A DNA stretch of 46,260 nucleotides. Source: Bacillota bacterium (GTDB lineage: Bacteria; Bacillota; Clostridia; Christensenellales; UMGS416). The position numbers and the translations under genes are program-made. Below, in pieces: positions 16,258 through 25,042 of the stretch. The stretch covers positions 1 through 46,260 of the forward strand of contig JAEWRW010000005.1 in the NCBI GenBank assembly GCA_023398815.1. The letters run 5' to 3'. Each line of letters opens with the position of its first letter. Position 1 is the first letter of the stretch. The notes under the pieces are model-generated. The model was not told the DNA's origin, did not search any database, and was given only the letters and a program-made list of their open reading frames with translations.

Positions 16258-17013
16258 TTATAGCTTGCCCAGCCGGTTGCAGGCGATGTCCAGGGTGGCG
16301 TTGATGGTTGTGAGCGCCTTGCCGTTGGACTCATAGTTGCGGGAGATGGAGATCATATCGACCATCTCCTGCGCCAGGTCCACGTTGGAGGCTTCCTCAA
16401 CCCCCTGCAGCACCTGGCAGCCGGTGGCGGCCGTGGCGGTGGCGGGGCCGGTGTAGAGGTTGTTGCCGTCCTTCACAAGGGCGGTGTTGTCGGGGAACTG
16501 GGCCAGCAGCAGCCGGTTGGCGGTGGCCGTGGGGCCGGAGACATAACCTTGGCTGTCCACAGTGAACTGCGACCCGCCCACCTGCACGCGCCCGGCGGTT
16601 CCCATCACATAATACCCTTGCTGGGTGCAGAGGTAACCGTCCGCGCTCACGGTGAAGTTGCCGCTGCGGGTGTAGCGCAGGCCCTGGGGCGTCTGCACCA
16701 CAAAGAACCCATCGCCCGACAGGGCCAGGTCGGCGGCGTCGCCGGTCTGGTTGAGGGAGCCTTGGGTGTAGTCGGTGGTGATCTCGTCGGCGTGGGAACC
16801 CCACGTCAGCGTGCCAATGCCTCTGGAGTCGGCCCCCGCCGGGTCGTTGAGGCGCCCCACCAGCACATCCTCAAAGGAGGCCAGCGACAGGTAATCCTTC
16901 TTAAAGCCAACGGTCTGCGCGTTGGCGATGTTATTGGTTGTCACGTCCATCGCCCGGCGCTGGGCGAGCATGCCCGTCGTGGCAATGTAGAGCCCACGGA
17001 TCAAAGCGTTCAC
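16258..17013 (-). CDS. flgF: Flagellar rod protein, FlgF/FlhO type
   Basis: 251 residues, second distal-rod protein. N-terminus MNALIRGLYIATTGMLAQRRAMDVTTNNIANAQTVGFKKDYLSL with the NNIANAQTVGFKK axial signature; C-terminus QGVEEASNVDLAQEMVDMISISRNYESNGKALTTINATLD. The start is GTG at 17013 with only a weak GA-rich binding site. It is the first gene after the sigma-28 promoter at 17048-17074 and 35 bases from its -10 box. Rod genes in a sigma-28 unit are unusual, because the rod must be built before FlgM can leave. Confidence 0.85.
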   Translation of the reverse strand: MNALIRGLYIATTGMLAQRRAMDVTTNNIANAQTVGFKKDYLSLASFEDVLVGRLNDPAGADSRGIGTLTWGSHADEITTDYTQGSLNQTGDAADLALSGDGFFVVQTPQGLRYTRSGNFTVSADGYLCTQQGYYVMGTAGRVQVGGSQFTVDSQGYVSGPTATANRLLLAQFPDNTALVKDGNNLYTGPATATAATGCQVLQGVEEASNVDLAQEMVDMISISRNYESNGKALTTINATLDIACNRLGKL

Positions 17014-17047
17014 CGCTCTTTCTCTTATTCTAGTGTCTGTACTTCAT

Positions 17048-17074
17048 ATATCGGCCACCGGCCCGTCCATCTTA
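17048..17074 (-). promoter_or_regulatory. Sigma-28 promoter for flgF-flgG-yvyF-flgM-flgN-flgK-flgL unit
   Basis: Minus-strand TAAGATGG (17067-17074), 11-base spacer, GCCGATAT (17048-17055). The -10 is a near-perfect sigma-28 box. The -35 falls in the loop and inner arm of the inverted repeat at 17058-17089. Confidence 0.85.
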
Positions 17075-17089
17075 AGACGGACGGGCCGG
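17058..17089. repeat. Perfect 11-bp inverted repeat overlapping the flgF promoter
   Basis: CCGGCCCGTCC (17058-17068) and GGACGGGCCGG (17079-17089) around a 10-base loop. It covers the spacer and part of the -35 of the sigma-28 promoter. It also lies 46 bases downstream of the swrB-like stop, so it could act as a terminator, but no T-run follows on either strand. Confidence 0.75.
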
Positions 17090-17135
17090 CAAAATTTACC
17101 TTACCTTCACTTTTTAGCGCGAACGGCGTCGAATG

Positions 17136-17687
17136 TTACAACAAGTGATTGGTGTTGAGGCCAAAAGCGATGAGGCGCACCTCATTGATGCTGATGTCGA
17201 GCTCGCTGGCCACCCGGTCCTCGCTCAGGCCCTGGGCCAGCAGCTGCCGCACGGCCTCGTGCCGGGGTTTGGCGGCCCGGGGGCGGGCCGGCGCCGGCGC
17301 CGGGGGCTCGGGCAGGGGCTCCGGTTCGGGTTCGGGTTGGGGCTCGGGGGCTTGTGCGGGGGCGGGGGCATCGCGCAGGGCGGCCACCTCGTCCCGCAGG
17401 GTCTCCATCTGCCGGGCGAAGGCCTGTCGCTCCTCGTCCATGGCGGTGCGGGTCTGGTGCACATAATCCTCGAAGCTGTCCATCAGCTCCTCAATGTTGC
17501 GGTAGAGAGCGAAGAGCTTCTCCTCCTTCTCCCGGCTGCGGGTGGCAGCCTGGGCATTGAGGTCCTCCTCCACCCGGCGGCGGCGGTCCTCCACGCCGAA
17601 GAAGCGCCGCCACAGCACCCCCACCACCACAAAGAGCGCCACCAGCAGCACAAAGAGATAAAATGCCAGCAGATAATACTTGGCCAT
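17136..17687 (-). CDS. SwrB-like single-pass membrane protein (DUF6115 type)
   Basis: 183 residues. An N-terminal membrane helix (KYYLLAFYLFVLLVALFVVVGVLW, about 3-26) is followed by a coiled coil (about 35-95), a Pro/Glu-rich linker (APEPQPEPEPEPLPEPP) and a C-terminal helix-turn-helix-like motif (VRQLLAQGLSEDRVASELDISINEVRLIAFGL). Topology, domain order and position right after fliA match SwrB (YlxL) of Bacillus subtilis, which activates the flagellar export gate and hook assembly. I start at ATG 17687 with AAGGAAA upstream. The match is by architecture, not by close sequence, so the SwrB name is tentative. Confidence 0.7.
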   Translation of the reverse strand: MAKYYLLAFYLFVLLVALFVVVGVLWRRFFGVEDRRRRVEEDLNAQAATRSREKEEKLFALYRNIEELMDSFEDYVHQTRTAMDEERQAFARQMETLRDEVAALRDAPAPAQAPEPQPEPEPEPLPEPPAPAPARPRAAKPRHEAVRQLLAQGLSEDRVASELDISINEVRLIAFGLNTNHLL

Positions 17688-17700
17688 TGGGTTTCCTTCC

Positions 17701-18441
17701 TCAGCGGGCCAGCCGGCCCCGCAGCTTTGTGAGCACCTTGGAGTGGATCTGGGAGACGCGCGGCTCACTGACGCCCAGCACCTGGGCGATCTCCTTCATC
17801 GTCAGCTCCTCATAGTAGTAGAGCGTCACTACTAGGCGCTCGTTCTCGCTCAGGGATTCGATGAGGGCGATGAGTTCCTGCCGCAGCTCCTGGCGCTCAT
17901 ACTGGCGGCCCACCACGTCGCTGTCGTCGTCGGTCAGGGCACGCCCGGCGTCGGGGCTGGCCGAGAGCTCCTCGATGTACAGGATGTTGAGGGTCTGGCT
18001 GGCTTCCAGGGTTTTGAGGAGCTCCTGCTCGGTCATGTCGCACCGTGCGGCCAGCTCGGCCTCGGTGGGCTCACGGCCCAGCTCCTCCTCCAGGGCGGCC
18101 ATGGCCACCCCCACCGCGCGGATCTTCCGCCGAAGGCTCACGGGGGCCCAGTCCTGCCGGCGCATGTGGTCGAGGATCTCCCCGCGGATGCGCAGCGACG
18201 CATAGGTCTCAAACTTCACCTGCCGGGCAGGGTCAAACTTCTCAATGGCGTCCATCAGGCCCAGCACGCCGTTGTTGATGAGATCCTCATACTCGGTGTG
18301 GCGGCCATGGGTGGGCACCAGGCGGTTCACAATGATCTTCACGAGATAGGCATAGTGAACGAGCAGGTCGTTGCGGTGTTCCACGCTACGTGCCTGCCGG
18401 TATTGCTCCCACAACTGGTTTGCCGTTTCCTGCCGGTCCAT
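17701..18441 (-). CDS. fliA: Flagellar sigma factor sigma-28 (FliA/SigD)
   Basis: 246 residues. Region 2 (HYAYLVKIIVNRLVPTHGRHTEYEDLINNGVLGLMDAIEKFDPARQVKFETYASLRIRGEILDHMR) and region 4 (SLSENERLVVTLYYYEELTMKEIAQVLGVSEPRVSQIHSKVLTKLR) are both intact. It should direct transcription from the promoters at 17048, 10342 and 8613 and is inhibited by FlgM. ATG start two bases after GGAGG, a short spacing. It starts six bases after the pilZ stop, near the end of the fliM-swrB unit. Confidence 0.97.
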   Translation of the reverse strand: MDRQETANQLWEQYRQARSVEHRNDLLVHYAYLVKIIVNRLVPTHGRHTEYEDLINNGVLGLMDAIEKFDPARQVKFETYASLRIRGEILDHMRRQDWAPVSLRRKIRAVGVAMAALEEELGREPTEAELAARCDMTEQELLKTLEASQTLNILYIEELSASPDAGRALTDDDSDVVGRQYERQELRQELIALIESLSENERLVVTLYYYEELTMKEIAQVLGVSEPRVSQIHSKVLTKLRGRLAR

Positions 18442-18447
18442 GTCCTC

Positions 18448-19098
18448 CTAACGCTTCCGCTCACTCAGAAGCTTGCGCTGCTCGCCGGTGACGTAGGTGA
18501 CGATCTTGCGGCGAGCAGCCTCGCAGTCTCGCCCGAAGCGAACCCCCACCAGGGGGGCGCGGCCGGGTTCGTGGGTGGGCTCCACCCACACAATCTCGCC
18601 GGTGGCGTCGACTCTCTCCCCCGCCAGCTCAATGGAGCAGGTCACCTGCATGCCGTAGTCCAGTGGTCGGCTGGGGGCCAGGCGGCAGCCACCGCCACTC
18701 AGGTTGACGGTGTAGGCGCTGACGGTCAGCGTGTTCTGTGGGTCATTGGGGTCAGCCGTCTCCAGCTGAGCGGGCAGCACCTTGTCGAGCCGGAAGAAGT
18801 TGCGCAGCTGCCGCCGCTCCACCGGCGTCACCGCCTGCAGGTGCAGCAGGGGCACGCCGTCCGTGTTGACGCGGGCGACCTGAAAGGCCTGGAAGCTCAG
18901 CACCCCCAGTTCTTTGCGCTTGAAGACAACCTCGGCCATGTCGTGCTCGTCGATGCGCAGGGGAACGCCCTGCAGCGTGGGCTGGGCCACGACAATGAGG
19001 TCGGGTTGGGGTTGATCCTGCACCACGGTGACGTAATGCCGGCGGCGGCATACGATGGTCACCTGGTCGCCAATGTCAAGATTGGTGATGCGAAACAA
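18448..19098 (-). CDS. YcgR-like PilZ-domain c-di-GMP receptor
   Basis: 216 residues: an N-terminal YcgR-like domain (about 1-90) and a C-terminal PilZ domain with the ligand motifs R95-x3-R99 (RRQLR) and N132-LSGGG. Proteins of this type bind cyclic di-GMP and, in enterics and Bacillus, brake the motor through FliG or MotA. The start is TTG with GGAGGAG upstream. It sits between flhG and fliA, inside the core operon. All c-di-GMP contact residues I can recognise are present, so binding is likely; the partner is not shown by the sequence. Confidence 0.9.
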   Translation of the reverse strand: MFRITNLDIGDQVTIVCRRRHYVTVVQDQPQPDLIVVAQPTLQGVPLRIDEHDMAEVVFKRKELGVLSFQAFQVARVNTDGVPLLHLQAVTPVERRQLRNFFRLDKVLPAQLETADPNDPQNTLTVSAYTVNLSGGGCRLAPSRPLDYGMQVTCSIELAGERVDATGEIVWVEPTHEPGRAPLVGVRFGRDCEAARRKIVTYVTGEQRKLLSERKR

Positions 19099-19113
19099 AG
19101 GTGTGCTCCTCCT

Positions 19114-19971
19114 CTATTCCCGCGCGAAAAACGTTTGAAAGAACCGCGCCAGGCCGCGTTTTTCCGGCTCCACCGGCAGGTCCAGGAACCGCCGGGTGAT
19201 GAGCTCCACCCCCTGGGCGGCGGTGCTGGTGGGGAAGCCCAGCAGCAGGGGAACCTGCTGCTTGACGGCCTTGACAACCGTGGGGTCGGTGGGGATGCAC
19301 CCCAGCCGCTGCACCGGCATACCCAGGTAGCTCTGCGCGGCCTTCTCCAGGTTCAGCAGGGTGGTGTCCGCCTCCTTCAGGGAGTCGGCTTTGTTGACGA
19401 CCAGCTTGATGGTGCAGTCAAACCGCTGGTGGCTCAATACCTTCAAGAGCGCGTAGGCGTCCATGATGGCGGTGGGCTCGGGGGTGGTGACGAGAATGAC
19501 GTCACCCGAGGCACGCAGCAGCCGAATGATGCTGTTGCTGATGCCCGCGCCGGTATCGAAGACGATGACGTCGGCCATCTCCTCCAGGGTGAAGAGCTCC
19601 CCCAGGATGCGCTCCAACTGGTGCTCGCTCATATCCAAGAGGTCGCCCACGCCGGAGCCGCCGCTGATGATGCCCACGCCGGCCGGCCCGGCGCTGACCA
19701 CCTCACGCAGGGTCTTCTGCCGCCGCAGCACATGGGAAAGATCCCACTGGGGGGTGATGTCGCTCATGAGGTCGAGGTTGGAGAGGCCGAAGTCGGCATC
19801 CACCAGCACGACCCGCAGGCCCTTCTGCCGCAGGGCGATGGCAAAGTTGAGCGAAAAGCTCGACTTGCCCACGCCGCCCTTGCCACTCGTCACCGTGACG
19901 ACCCGCACGTTGCCCCGGGGGTTCTTCTCCCGCGCTACCATCAGGCGCAGGCTTTCGGCCTGGTCCCTCAT
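19114..19971 (-). CDS. flhG: Flagellar number regulator FlhG (YlxH), MinD-type ATPase
   Basis: 285 residues. The extreme N-terminus carries the DQAESLR motif that activates the FlhF GTPase. A deviant Walker A follows (SGKGGVGKSS, about 29-38), then the switch segment LVDADFGLSNLDLM and a further ATPase segment IVFDTGAGISNSIIRLL. C-terminal amphipathic stretch (TRRFLDLP to the end) probably binds membrane. ATG 19971 overlaps the flhF stop (ATGA). A GTG six bases upstream is possible but less likely. FlhG limits flagellar number and placement with FlhF. Confidence 0.95.
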   Translation of the reverse strand: MRDQAESLRLMVAREKNPRGNVRVVTVTSGKGGVGKSSFSLNFAIALRQKGLRVVLVDADFGLSNLDLMSDITPQWDLSHVLRRQKTLREVVSAGPAGVGIISGGSGVGDLLDMSEHQLERILGELFTLEEMADVIVFDTGAGISNSIIRLLRASGDVILVTTPEPTAIMDAYALLKVLSHQRFDCTIKLVVNKADSLKEADTTLLNLEKAAQSYLGMPVQRLGCIPTDPTVVKAVKQQVPLLLGFPTSTAAQGVELITRRFLDLPVEPEKRGLARFFQTFFARE

Positions 19972-21137
19972 GGGCACACCCCCAGCAGTGTCTGCACCAT
20001 CTGGCCCACATCGACGAGTTCAATGTCGTCGGGCACGCTCTGGCCGGTGGTGATGTAGGAGAGTTTGCGCCCGCACAGCGCGCGGAGATTGAGGAACGCG
20101 CCGGCGGTGATCGTTTCATCGGTCTTGGTGAGCAGCAGCTTATAATCGGGCAGGAAGCTGTACTGCTCGGCCACCATGCGCGCGCTGCGGTAGCCGGTGG
20201 CCGCGCTCACAGTCAGATACACCTCCGTCGCGCCGGAAAGCCGCACCAGCGTCTCAATCTGACCCTGGTGATCGGTGTCGCGCGGGCTCTTGCCGGGGGT
20301 GTCGATGAGCACGATGTCGGCCTCCTGCAGGTCGTTGAGGGCGGACACGATGTCCTCCTCGCGGTAGATGGTCTTGAGCGGCACTTCCAGAATGTCCGAA
20401 TAGGTCTGAATCTGCTCGTGGGCGGCGATGCGGTAGGCGTCGGCGGTGACAAGCCCGACCTTCATGCGCTCCTGCAGGGCATAGCGGGCGGCAAGCTTGG
20501 CGATGGTCGTGGTCTTGCCGGCACCGGTGGGCCCCACAAACACCACCACCGTGCGCTGGAACCGCTGCAGGCGGATGCCCTCGGGCTCCCCCAGGCGCTG
20601 GCGCACCACCTGCTCAAAGGCTTCGGCCGGGTCGGCCTTGCGCCGGTCGCGGATGTCCTGCGCCTCGTCGGCGATGGCGCGGGCCACGCTCTCCTCCACT
20701 TCGTTATCGAGAAGCCGCAGGAAGAGCTGCTGGATGGCGTTGTCATAGTGGCCGGGGGCGGGCTTGCTGCGCAGGTTCGTGGCAATCTCGGCCACGGTGG
20801 CGGTCATGGTATCGAGCCGCCGCTCCACCTCGGCAATCTTGCGCTCCACCGGGGTGGGCGCGATGGGTGCTGGCGTGGGCGCGGCAGGCGCCTCACTCTG
20901 GGCCATCCCGGCGTCGGAGATGGTCTCGACCTTGTCGACCTGGGCCTTCTTTCCCCGGGCGGTGGGCTCATTCTCGTAGGCCACCACAACCTCCACCAGC
21001 GGGCGGGCAAAGAACCCGGCCAGCCCCTTCTTGCGGATGGGACGGGAGGAGAGCATGACGGCGTCCGGCCCCAACTGCGCCCGAATCTTGGACGCGGCCT
21101 CGTTCATATCCTTGGCGATGTATCGCTTGATGTTCAT
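19968..21137 (-). CDS. flhF: Flagellar placement GTPase FlhF
   Basis: SRP-type GTPase, 389 residues. The basic N-terminal B domain begins MNIKRYIAKDMNEAASKIRAQLGPDAVMLSSRPIRKKG. A Pro/Ala linker (about 80-98) and helical N domain follow. The G domain has G1 GPTGAGKTT (202-210), the DAYRIAAHEQ segment, G3 DTPGKSPRD and G4 TKTDE. It marks the site where the flagellum is built. It lies one base after flhA and overlaps flhG by four bases. Confidence 0.97.
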   Translation of the reverse strand: MNIKRYIAKDMNEAASKIRAQLGPDAVMLSSRPIRKKGLAGFFARPLVEVVVAYENEPTARGKKAQVDKVETISDAGMAQSEAPAAPTPAPIAPTPVERKIAEVERRLDTMTATVAEIATNLRSKPAPGHYDNAIQQLFLRLLDNEVEESVARAIADEAQDIRDRRKADPAEAFEQVVRQRLGEPEGIRLQRFQRTVVVFVGPTGAGKTTTIAKLAARYALQERMKVGLVTADAYRIAAHEQIQTYSDILEVPLKTIYREEDIVSALNDLQEADIVLIDTPGKSPRDTDHQGQIETLVRLSGATEVYLTVSAATGYRSARMVAEQYSFLPDYKLLLTKTDETITAGAFLNLRALCGRKLSYITTGQSVPDDIELVDVGQMVQTLLGVCP

Positions 21138-21138
21138 C

Positions 21139-23157
21139 CTACGCGTTCACCAAACCCTCGGAGCGAATTTCCACTTTCTGTTCCAACTCATTGTAAGATA
21201 AAACCGTCAATTCCGGTACCATCTGGTCGACAATTTTCTTGAAATGCATGCGCACCACCGGCGACGTTAGGACAATGGGCGACAAACCCAGCGTCGCACA
21301 GCGGTCAATCGACGTTTTTAGACTGTGGAACAGGCGCTGCACGGTGTCGGGTTCCAGTGCCACATAGGCACCGCTCTCGCTCTGGCGCACCCGGTCCATG
21401 ATGAGCTGCTCCAGCCGCGGGTCCAGCGTGATGACGTGGGCCACGTTGTTCTGCACAAACTTCTGGGTGATGGCACGCTTGAGGCGCTGGCGCACGTATT
21501 CGGTGAGCATGTCGGAGTCCCGCGTCACACCGCCGTAGTCGCCCAATGTCTCGAGGATCGTACCGAAGTCGCGGATGGAGACCCCTTCCCGCAGGAGGTT
21601 GGCCAGCACCTTCTGCACCTCGCCCAGGGCAAAGAGCCGGGGCACAACTTCCTCCACCAGCGCCGGTTGGGTCTGCTTGAGGTTGTCAATGAGGTTCTGC
21701 ACCTGCTGGCGGCCCAGCAGCTCGTGGGCGTGGCGCTTCAGCTCCTCCGTCATGTGGGTGACCATGACGGCCGGCGGGTCCACAATGGTGTAGCCGTAGA
21801 GCTCGGCCTTCTCCCGCTCGGCCTTGGTGATCCACATGGCTGGGAGACCGAAGGTCGGCTCCACCGTCTCAATGCCCTTGATGGTGCCGCGGGCGTTGCC
21901 GGGGTTCATGGCCAGCACATGGTCGGCCATAATCTCACCCCGGGCAATCTCGTAGCCCTTGATCTTGATGACGTACTCGTTGATGTTGAGGTGCACATTG
22001 TCGCGCAGGCGGATGCTGGGCAGCACGATGCCCAGCTCCAGCGCCATCTGGCTGCGGATCATGATGGCGCGCTCCATCATGTCATCCACCAGCGGGATGA
22101 GCCCGTAGCCCATTTCCATCTCGATGGGGTCAACGCTCAAGAGCGTCACCACGTTCTCGGGCTTGCGGGCCTCCTGTACCACCTGCTCCTGCTGCACCTT
22201 GTCCTGCACCACCAGCTCTTTGGCGTGGTTGCGGTTCTGCATCACGCCCAGGCCCAGGAACGCCGCGCCCATCACCCACATCAAGAGCTTGGGCATGCCG
22301 GGGATGAGGCTCATCACAAAGAGCACCGTGCCCGAGATCATCTGGGTGATCGGCTGGTTCATCAGCTGCTTGACAAGCTCACTGGAGAGCGCGTTCTCAC
22401 TGGCGGAGCGGGTGACGATCATGCCGGTGGCGGTGGAGATCAAAAGCGCCGGGATCTGGTTGACCAACCCCTCGCCCACGGTGGCGATGGTGTAGGTCTG
22501 CATCACCGAGTCCACGTCCATGCCACTCATGAGGCCAATGATGATGCCGCCGACGATGTTGATGGCCGTGACGATGATGCCGACGATGGCGTCGCCCTTC
22601 ACAAACTTGCCCGCGCCGTCCATGGCACCAAAGAAGTCGGCCTCGCGCTGAATCTTGCTGCGGCGCTCCTTCGCCTGGTGCTCATCGATGAGGCCGCTGT
22701 TGAGGTCGGCGTCAATGGCCATCTGCTTGCCGGGCATGGCGTCCAGCGTGAAGCGGGCCGCCACCTCGGACACGCGCTCCGAACCCTTGGTGATGACGAT
22801 GAACTGGATGATCATGATGATGAGGAAGATCAAAATGCCCACGACCAGGTTGCCGCCGATGACGAAGGAACCGAAGGTGTGGATGACATTGCCGGCCTCG
22901 CCGCCGTTGCCAAGGATCAAACGCATGCTGGAGACATAGATGGACAGCCGCAGCAACGTGCTGATTAAGAGGAGCGACGGGAACACCGAGAACTCCAGCG
23001 TTTCCCTGATGAAGAGGGTAATCATGAGGATCATGATGGCGAAGGCGAAGTTGAAGAGGATGACGACATCGAGCAGCGCCGGGGGCAGCGCCACGATGAT
23101 GAGCATGACAATGGCAATGATGACAATGGCGACGGCCAGGTTTCCCAGCTTCTTCAT
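21139..23157 (-). CDS. flhA: Flagellar export gate protein FlhA
   Basis: 672 residues. About eight membrane helices occupy residues 1-310, with the FHIPEP-family signature region (SLLLISTLLRLSIYVSSMRLIL and GFVVKGDAIVG-like loop). The cytosolic C-terminal half (about 330-672) docks chaperone-cargo complexes. FlhA is the core of the export gate that uses the proton motive force. ATG overlaps the flhB stop (ATGA). Confidence 0.97.
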   Translation of the reverse strand: MKKLGNLAVAIVIIAIVMLIIVALPPALLDVVILFNFAFAIMILMITLFIRETLEFSVFPSLLLISTLLRLSIYVSSMRLILGNGGEAGNVIHTFGSFVIGGNLVVGILIFLIIMIIQFIVITKGSERVSEVAARFTLDAMPGKQMAIDADLNSGLIDEHQAKERRSKIQREADFFGAMDGAGKFVKGDAIVGIIVTAINIVGGIIIGLMSGMDVDSVMQTYTIATVGEGLVNQIPALLISTATGMIVTRSASENALSSELVKQLMNQPITQMISGTVLFVMSLIPGMPKLLMWVMGAAFLGLGVMQNRNHAKELVVQDKVQQEQVVQEARKPENVVTLLSVDPIEMEMGYGLIPLVDDMMERAIMIRSQMALELGIVLPSIRLRDNVHLNINEYVIKIKGYEIARGEIMADHVLAMNPGNARGTIKGIETVEPTFGLPAMWITKAEREKAELYGYTIVDPPAVMVTHMTEELKRHAHELLGRQQVQNLIDNLKQTQPALVEEVVPRLFALGEVQKVLANLLREGVSIRDFGTILETLGDYGGVTRDSDMLTEYVRQRLKRAITQKFVQNNVAHVITLDPRLEQLIMDRVRQSESGAYVALEPDTVQRLFHSLKTSIDRCATLGLSPIVLTSPVVRMHFKKIVDQMVPELTVLSYNELEQKVEIRSEGLVNA

Positions 23158-24245
23158 GTGGCGGTCCTCTCCCGACGCTCAGCGCGTCCCATGCGGTTCT
23201 TCAGGCGGTAGACATAGGCCAGCACCTCGGCCACGGCCTTGTACAGGTCACGAGGCACCCGGTCGCCCACCTCGCAGTGGAAGTAGAGCGCCTGTGCCAG
23301 GGGGCGGTTCTCCACGAGCTCCACCCCGTGCTCCCTCGCCCGCTCGCGGATGCGCCGCGCCACCTCGTTCTTGCCCTTGGCCACGATGATGGGGGCGTCG
23401 TCCTTCTCTTGCCGGTAGCGCAGGGCCACGGCGTAGTGGGTAGGGTTGGTGATGACCACGCTCGCTGTGGGGATGGCCTGCATCATGCGCATCATGCCGA
23501 TCTGGCGCTGCTTCTGGCGGATGCGGCCCTTCACCTGCGGGTCGCCTTCGGTCAGTTTAAACTCGTCCTTGACTTCCTGCTTGCTCATGCGCATCTCGCG
23601 CTCCCGCTTCCACCACTGGTAGAAGTAGTCGGCCGCGCCGATGAAGATGAGCGCCGCGCTCATGCGGATGGCCACGTCAAGCGTTTGGCTGGCGAGCGAT
23701 GTGACTGCCTGGCCAAAGCTTTGGTGGAGGAACCCGGCGAAGGAGAACACCATCTGGCGGAAGGCCTGGTAGGCCAGCACGCCCAGCACTGTCACCTTGA
23801 GGATGGACTTGATCATCTCCGCCACTGAGCGCACCGAGAAGATGCGCTTGAAGCCCTGCAGGGGGTTGACGCGCTCAAACTTCGGGGCCAGGGCCTTGGT
23901 GGTGAAGAGCACACCCACCTGGATGTAGTTGGCGAGGAGGCTGATGAGCAGGCCCACCGCCAGCAGCGGGGCCATCACCTGCAGCAGAATGATCGCCCAT
24001 TGGCTGAGCACCGCCGCCGCGTCCCCCACGGTCAGGGGTTCGCTTGGCCACTCCACCAGGCCGCGCCGCAGCACGCCGTTGGTGTTCTCCATCACCATGG
24101 CGCCCAGCACCTTCAGGCTGGCGAAGACGGTCAACAACATCAGAGCCGTGCTCAGGTCATGGCTCTTGAGTACATTGCCCTTCTCCCGGGCCTCGCGCCT
24201 TCGTTTGGGTGTGGCGCGTTCGGTTTTCTGCCCCATCTCGCTCAT
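23154..24245 (-). CDS. flhB: Export switch protein FlhB
   Basis: 363 residues. Basic N-terminus (QKTERATPKRRREAREKGNVLKSHDL), four membrane helices, then a cytosolic domain with the self-cleavage site N267-P268-T269-H270 intact. FlhB, together with FliK, switches the export gate from rod/hook to filament substrates. It overlaps flhA by four bases and follows fliR by one base. Confidence 0.97.
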   Translation of the reverse strand: MSEMGQKTERATPKRRREAREKGNVLKSHDLSTALMLLTVFASLKVLGAMVMENTNGVLRRGLVEWPSEPLTVGDAAAVLSQWAIILLQVMAPLLAVGLLISLLANYIQVGVLFTTKALAPKFERVNPLQGFKRIFSVRSVAEMIKSILKVTVLGVLAYQAFRQMVFSFAGFLHQSFGQAVTSLASQTLDVAIRMSAALIFIGAADYFYQWWKREREMRMSKQEVKDEFKLTEGDPQVKGRIRQKQRQIGMMRMMQAIPTASVVITNPTHYAVALRYRQEKDDAPIIVAKGKNEVARRIRERAREHGVELVENRPLAQALYFHCEVGDRVPRDLYKAVAEVLAYVYRLKNRMGRAERRERTAT

Positions 24246-24246
24246 A

Positions 24247-25041
24247 TCAGGCCGGAATCATCCCTTTCAATGCGGTACTCATGTGGCGAAACATTGCCTC
24301 AAACACGGCGTCGCCGTAGCCGACGAAGAACGGAACCATGGTGAGCATCGCCAGCAGTCCCACCGCCAGCTTCACCGGGATGCCCACGACGAAGATGTTC
24401 ATCTGGGGCACCGCGCGGATCATGATGCCCATGATGACCTCCAGCACCAGCTCTGCCGCCAGCACCGGCAGCGAGAGCGTCACCGCCATGGAGACCGCCA
24501 CCGAGAACGCCTCCACCACCGCGCTCGCCACCGACGCATTCAGGCTTACCTGCCCCACCGGCAGCCACTGCACCGTCATCGCCAGCATACGGATGAGGGT
24601 GTGGTGCCCATTGGCCGCCAGAAACAGCAGCAGCATGCAGTAGTTGAAAAGGCTGCTCGCCAGCGACACCAGGTTGGCGGTGTCGGGGTCGTAGAGCTGG
24701 GCCATGCCGAAACCCACCTGCACATCCATGATCTGCCCGGCCATGGTGGCGACCGAGAGGAATAGCGTCGTCATATACCCCATGGTGAGGCCGATCAGCA
24801 GTTCCTTCACCACCAGCAGCGCGTACTGCCACAGGTTGAAACTCTCCACCGTACCGGTGGGGTTGGCCGCCAGCAGCAGGTAGGCCAAGCACAGCGACAG
24901 CCCGACGCGCACCATGGCGGGGAGGTTGCGCCGCCCGAAGATGGGCGACAGGGTGAAGAGCCCGGTGCACCGCACGAAAAGCAGCAGCCCATACAGGAAC
25001 CGCCCCTGGCTCAGTTGCAGCAGCCCCGCGATGCCATCCAT
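24247..25041 (-). CDS. fliR: Flagellar export gate protein FliR
   Basis: 264 residues, about five to six membrane helices (for example FLYGLLLFVRCTGLFTLSPIF and VRVGLSLCLAYLLLA). Part of the FliP-FliQ-FliR gate complex. I choose ATG 25041, one base after the fliQ stop; the longer frame to 25071 would overlap fliQ. No clear ribosome binding site, so translation is probably coupled to fliQ. Confidence 0.95.
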   Translation of the reverse strand: MDGIAGLLQLSQGRFLYGLLLFVRCTGLFTLSPIFGRRNLPAMVRVGLSLCLAYLLLAANPTGTVESFNLWQYALLVVKELLIGLTMGYMTTLFLSVATMAGQIMDVQVGFGMAQLYDPDTANLVSLASSLFNYCMLLLFLAANGHHTLIRMLAMTVQWLPVGQVSLNASVASAVVEAFSVAVSMAVTLSLPVLAAELVLEVIMGIMIRAVPQMNIFVVGIPVKLAVGLLAMLTMVPFFVGYGDAVFEAMFRHMSTALKGMIPA

Positions 25042-25042
25042 G

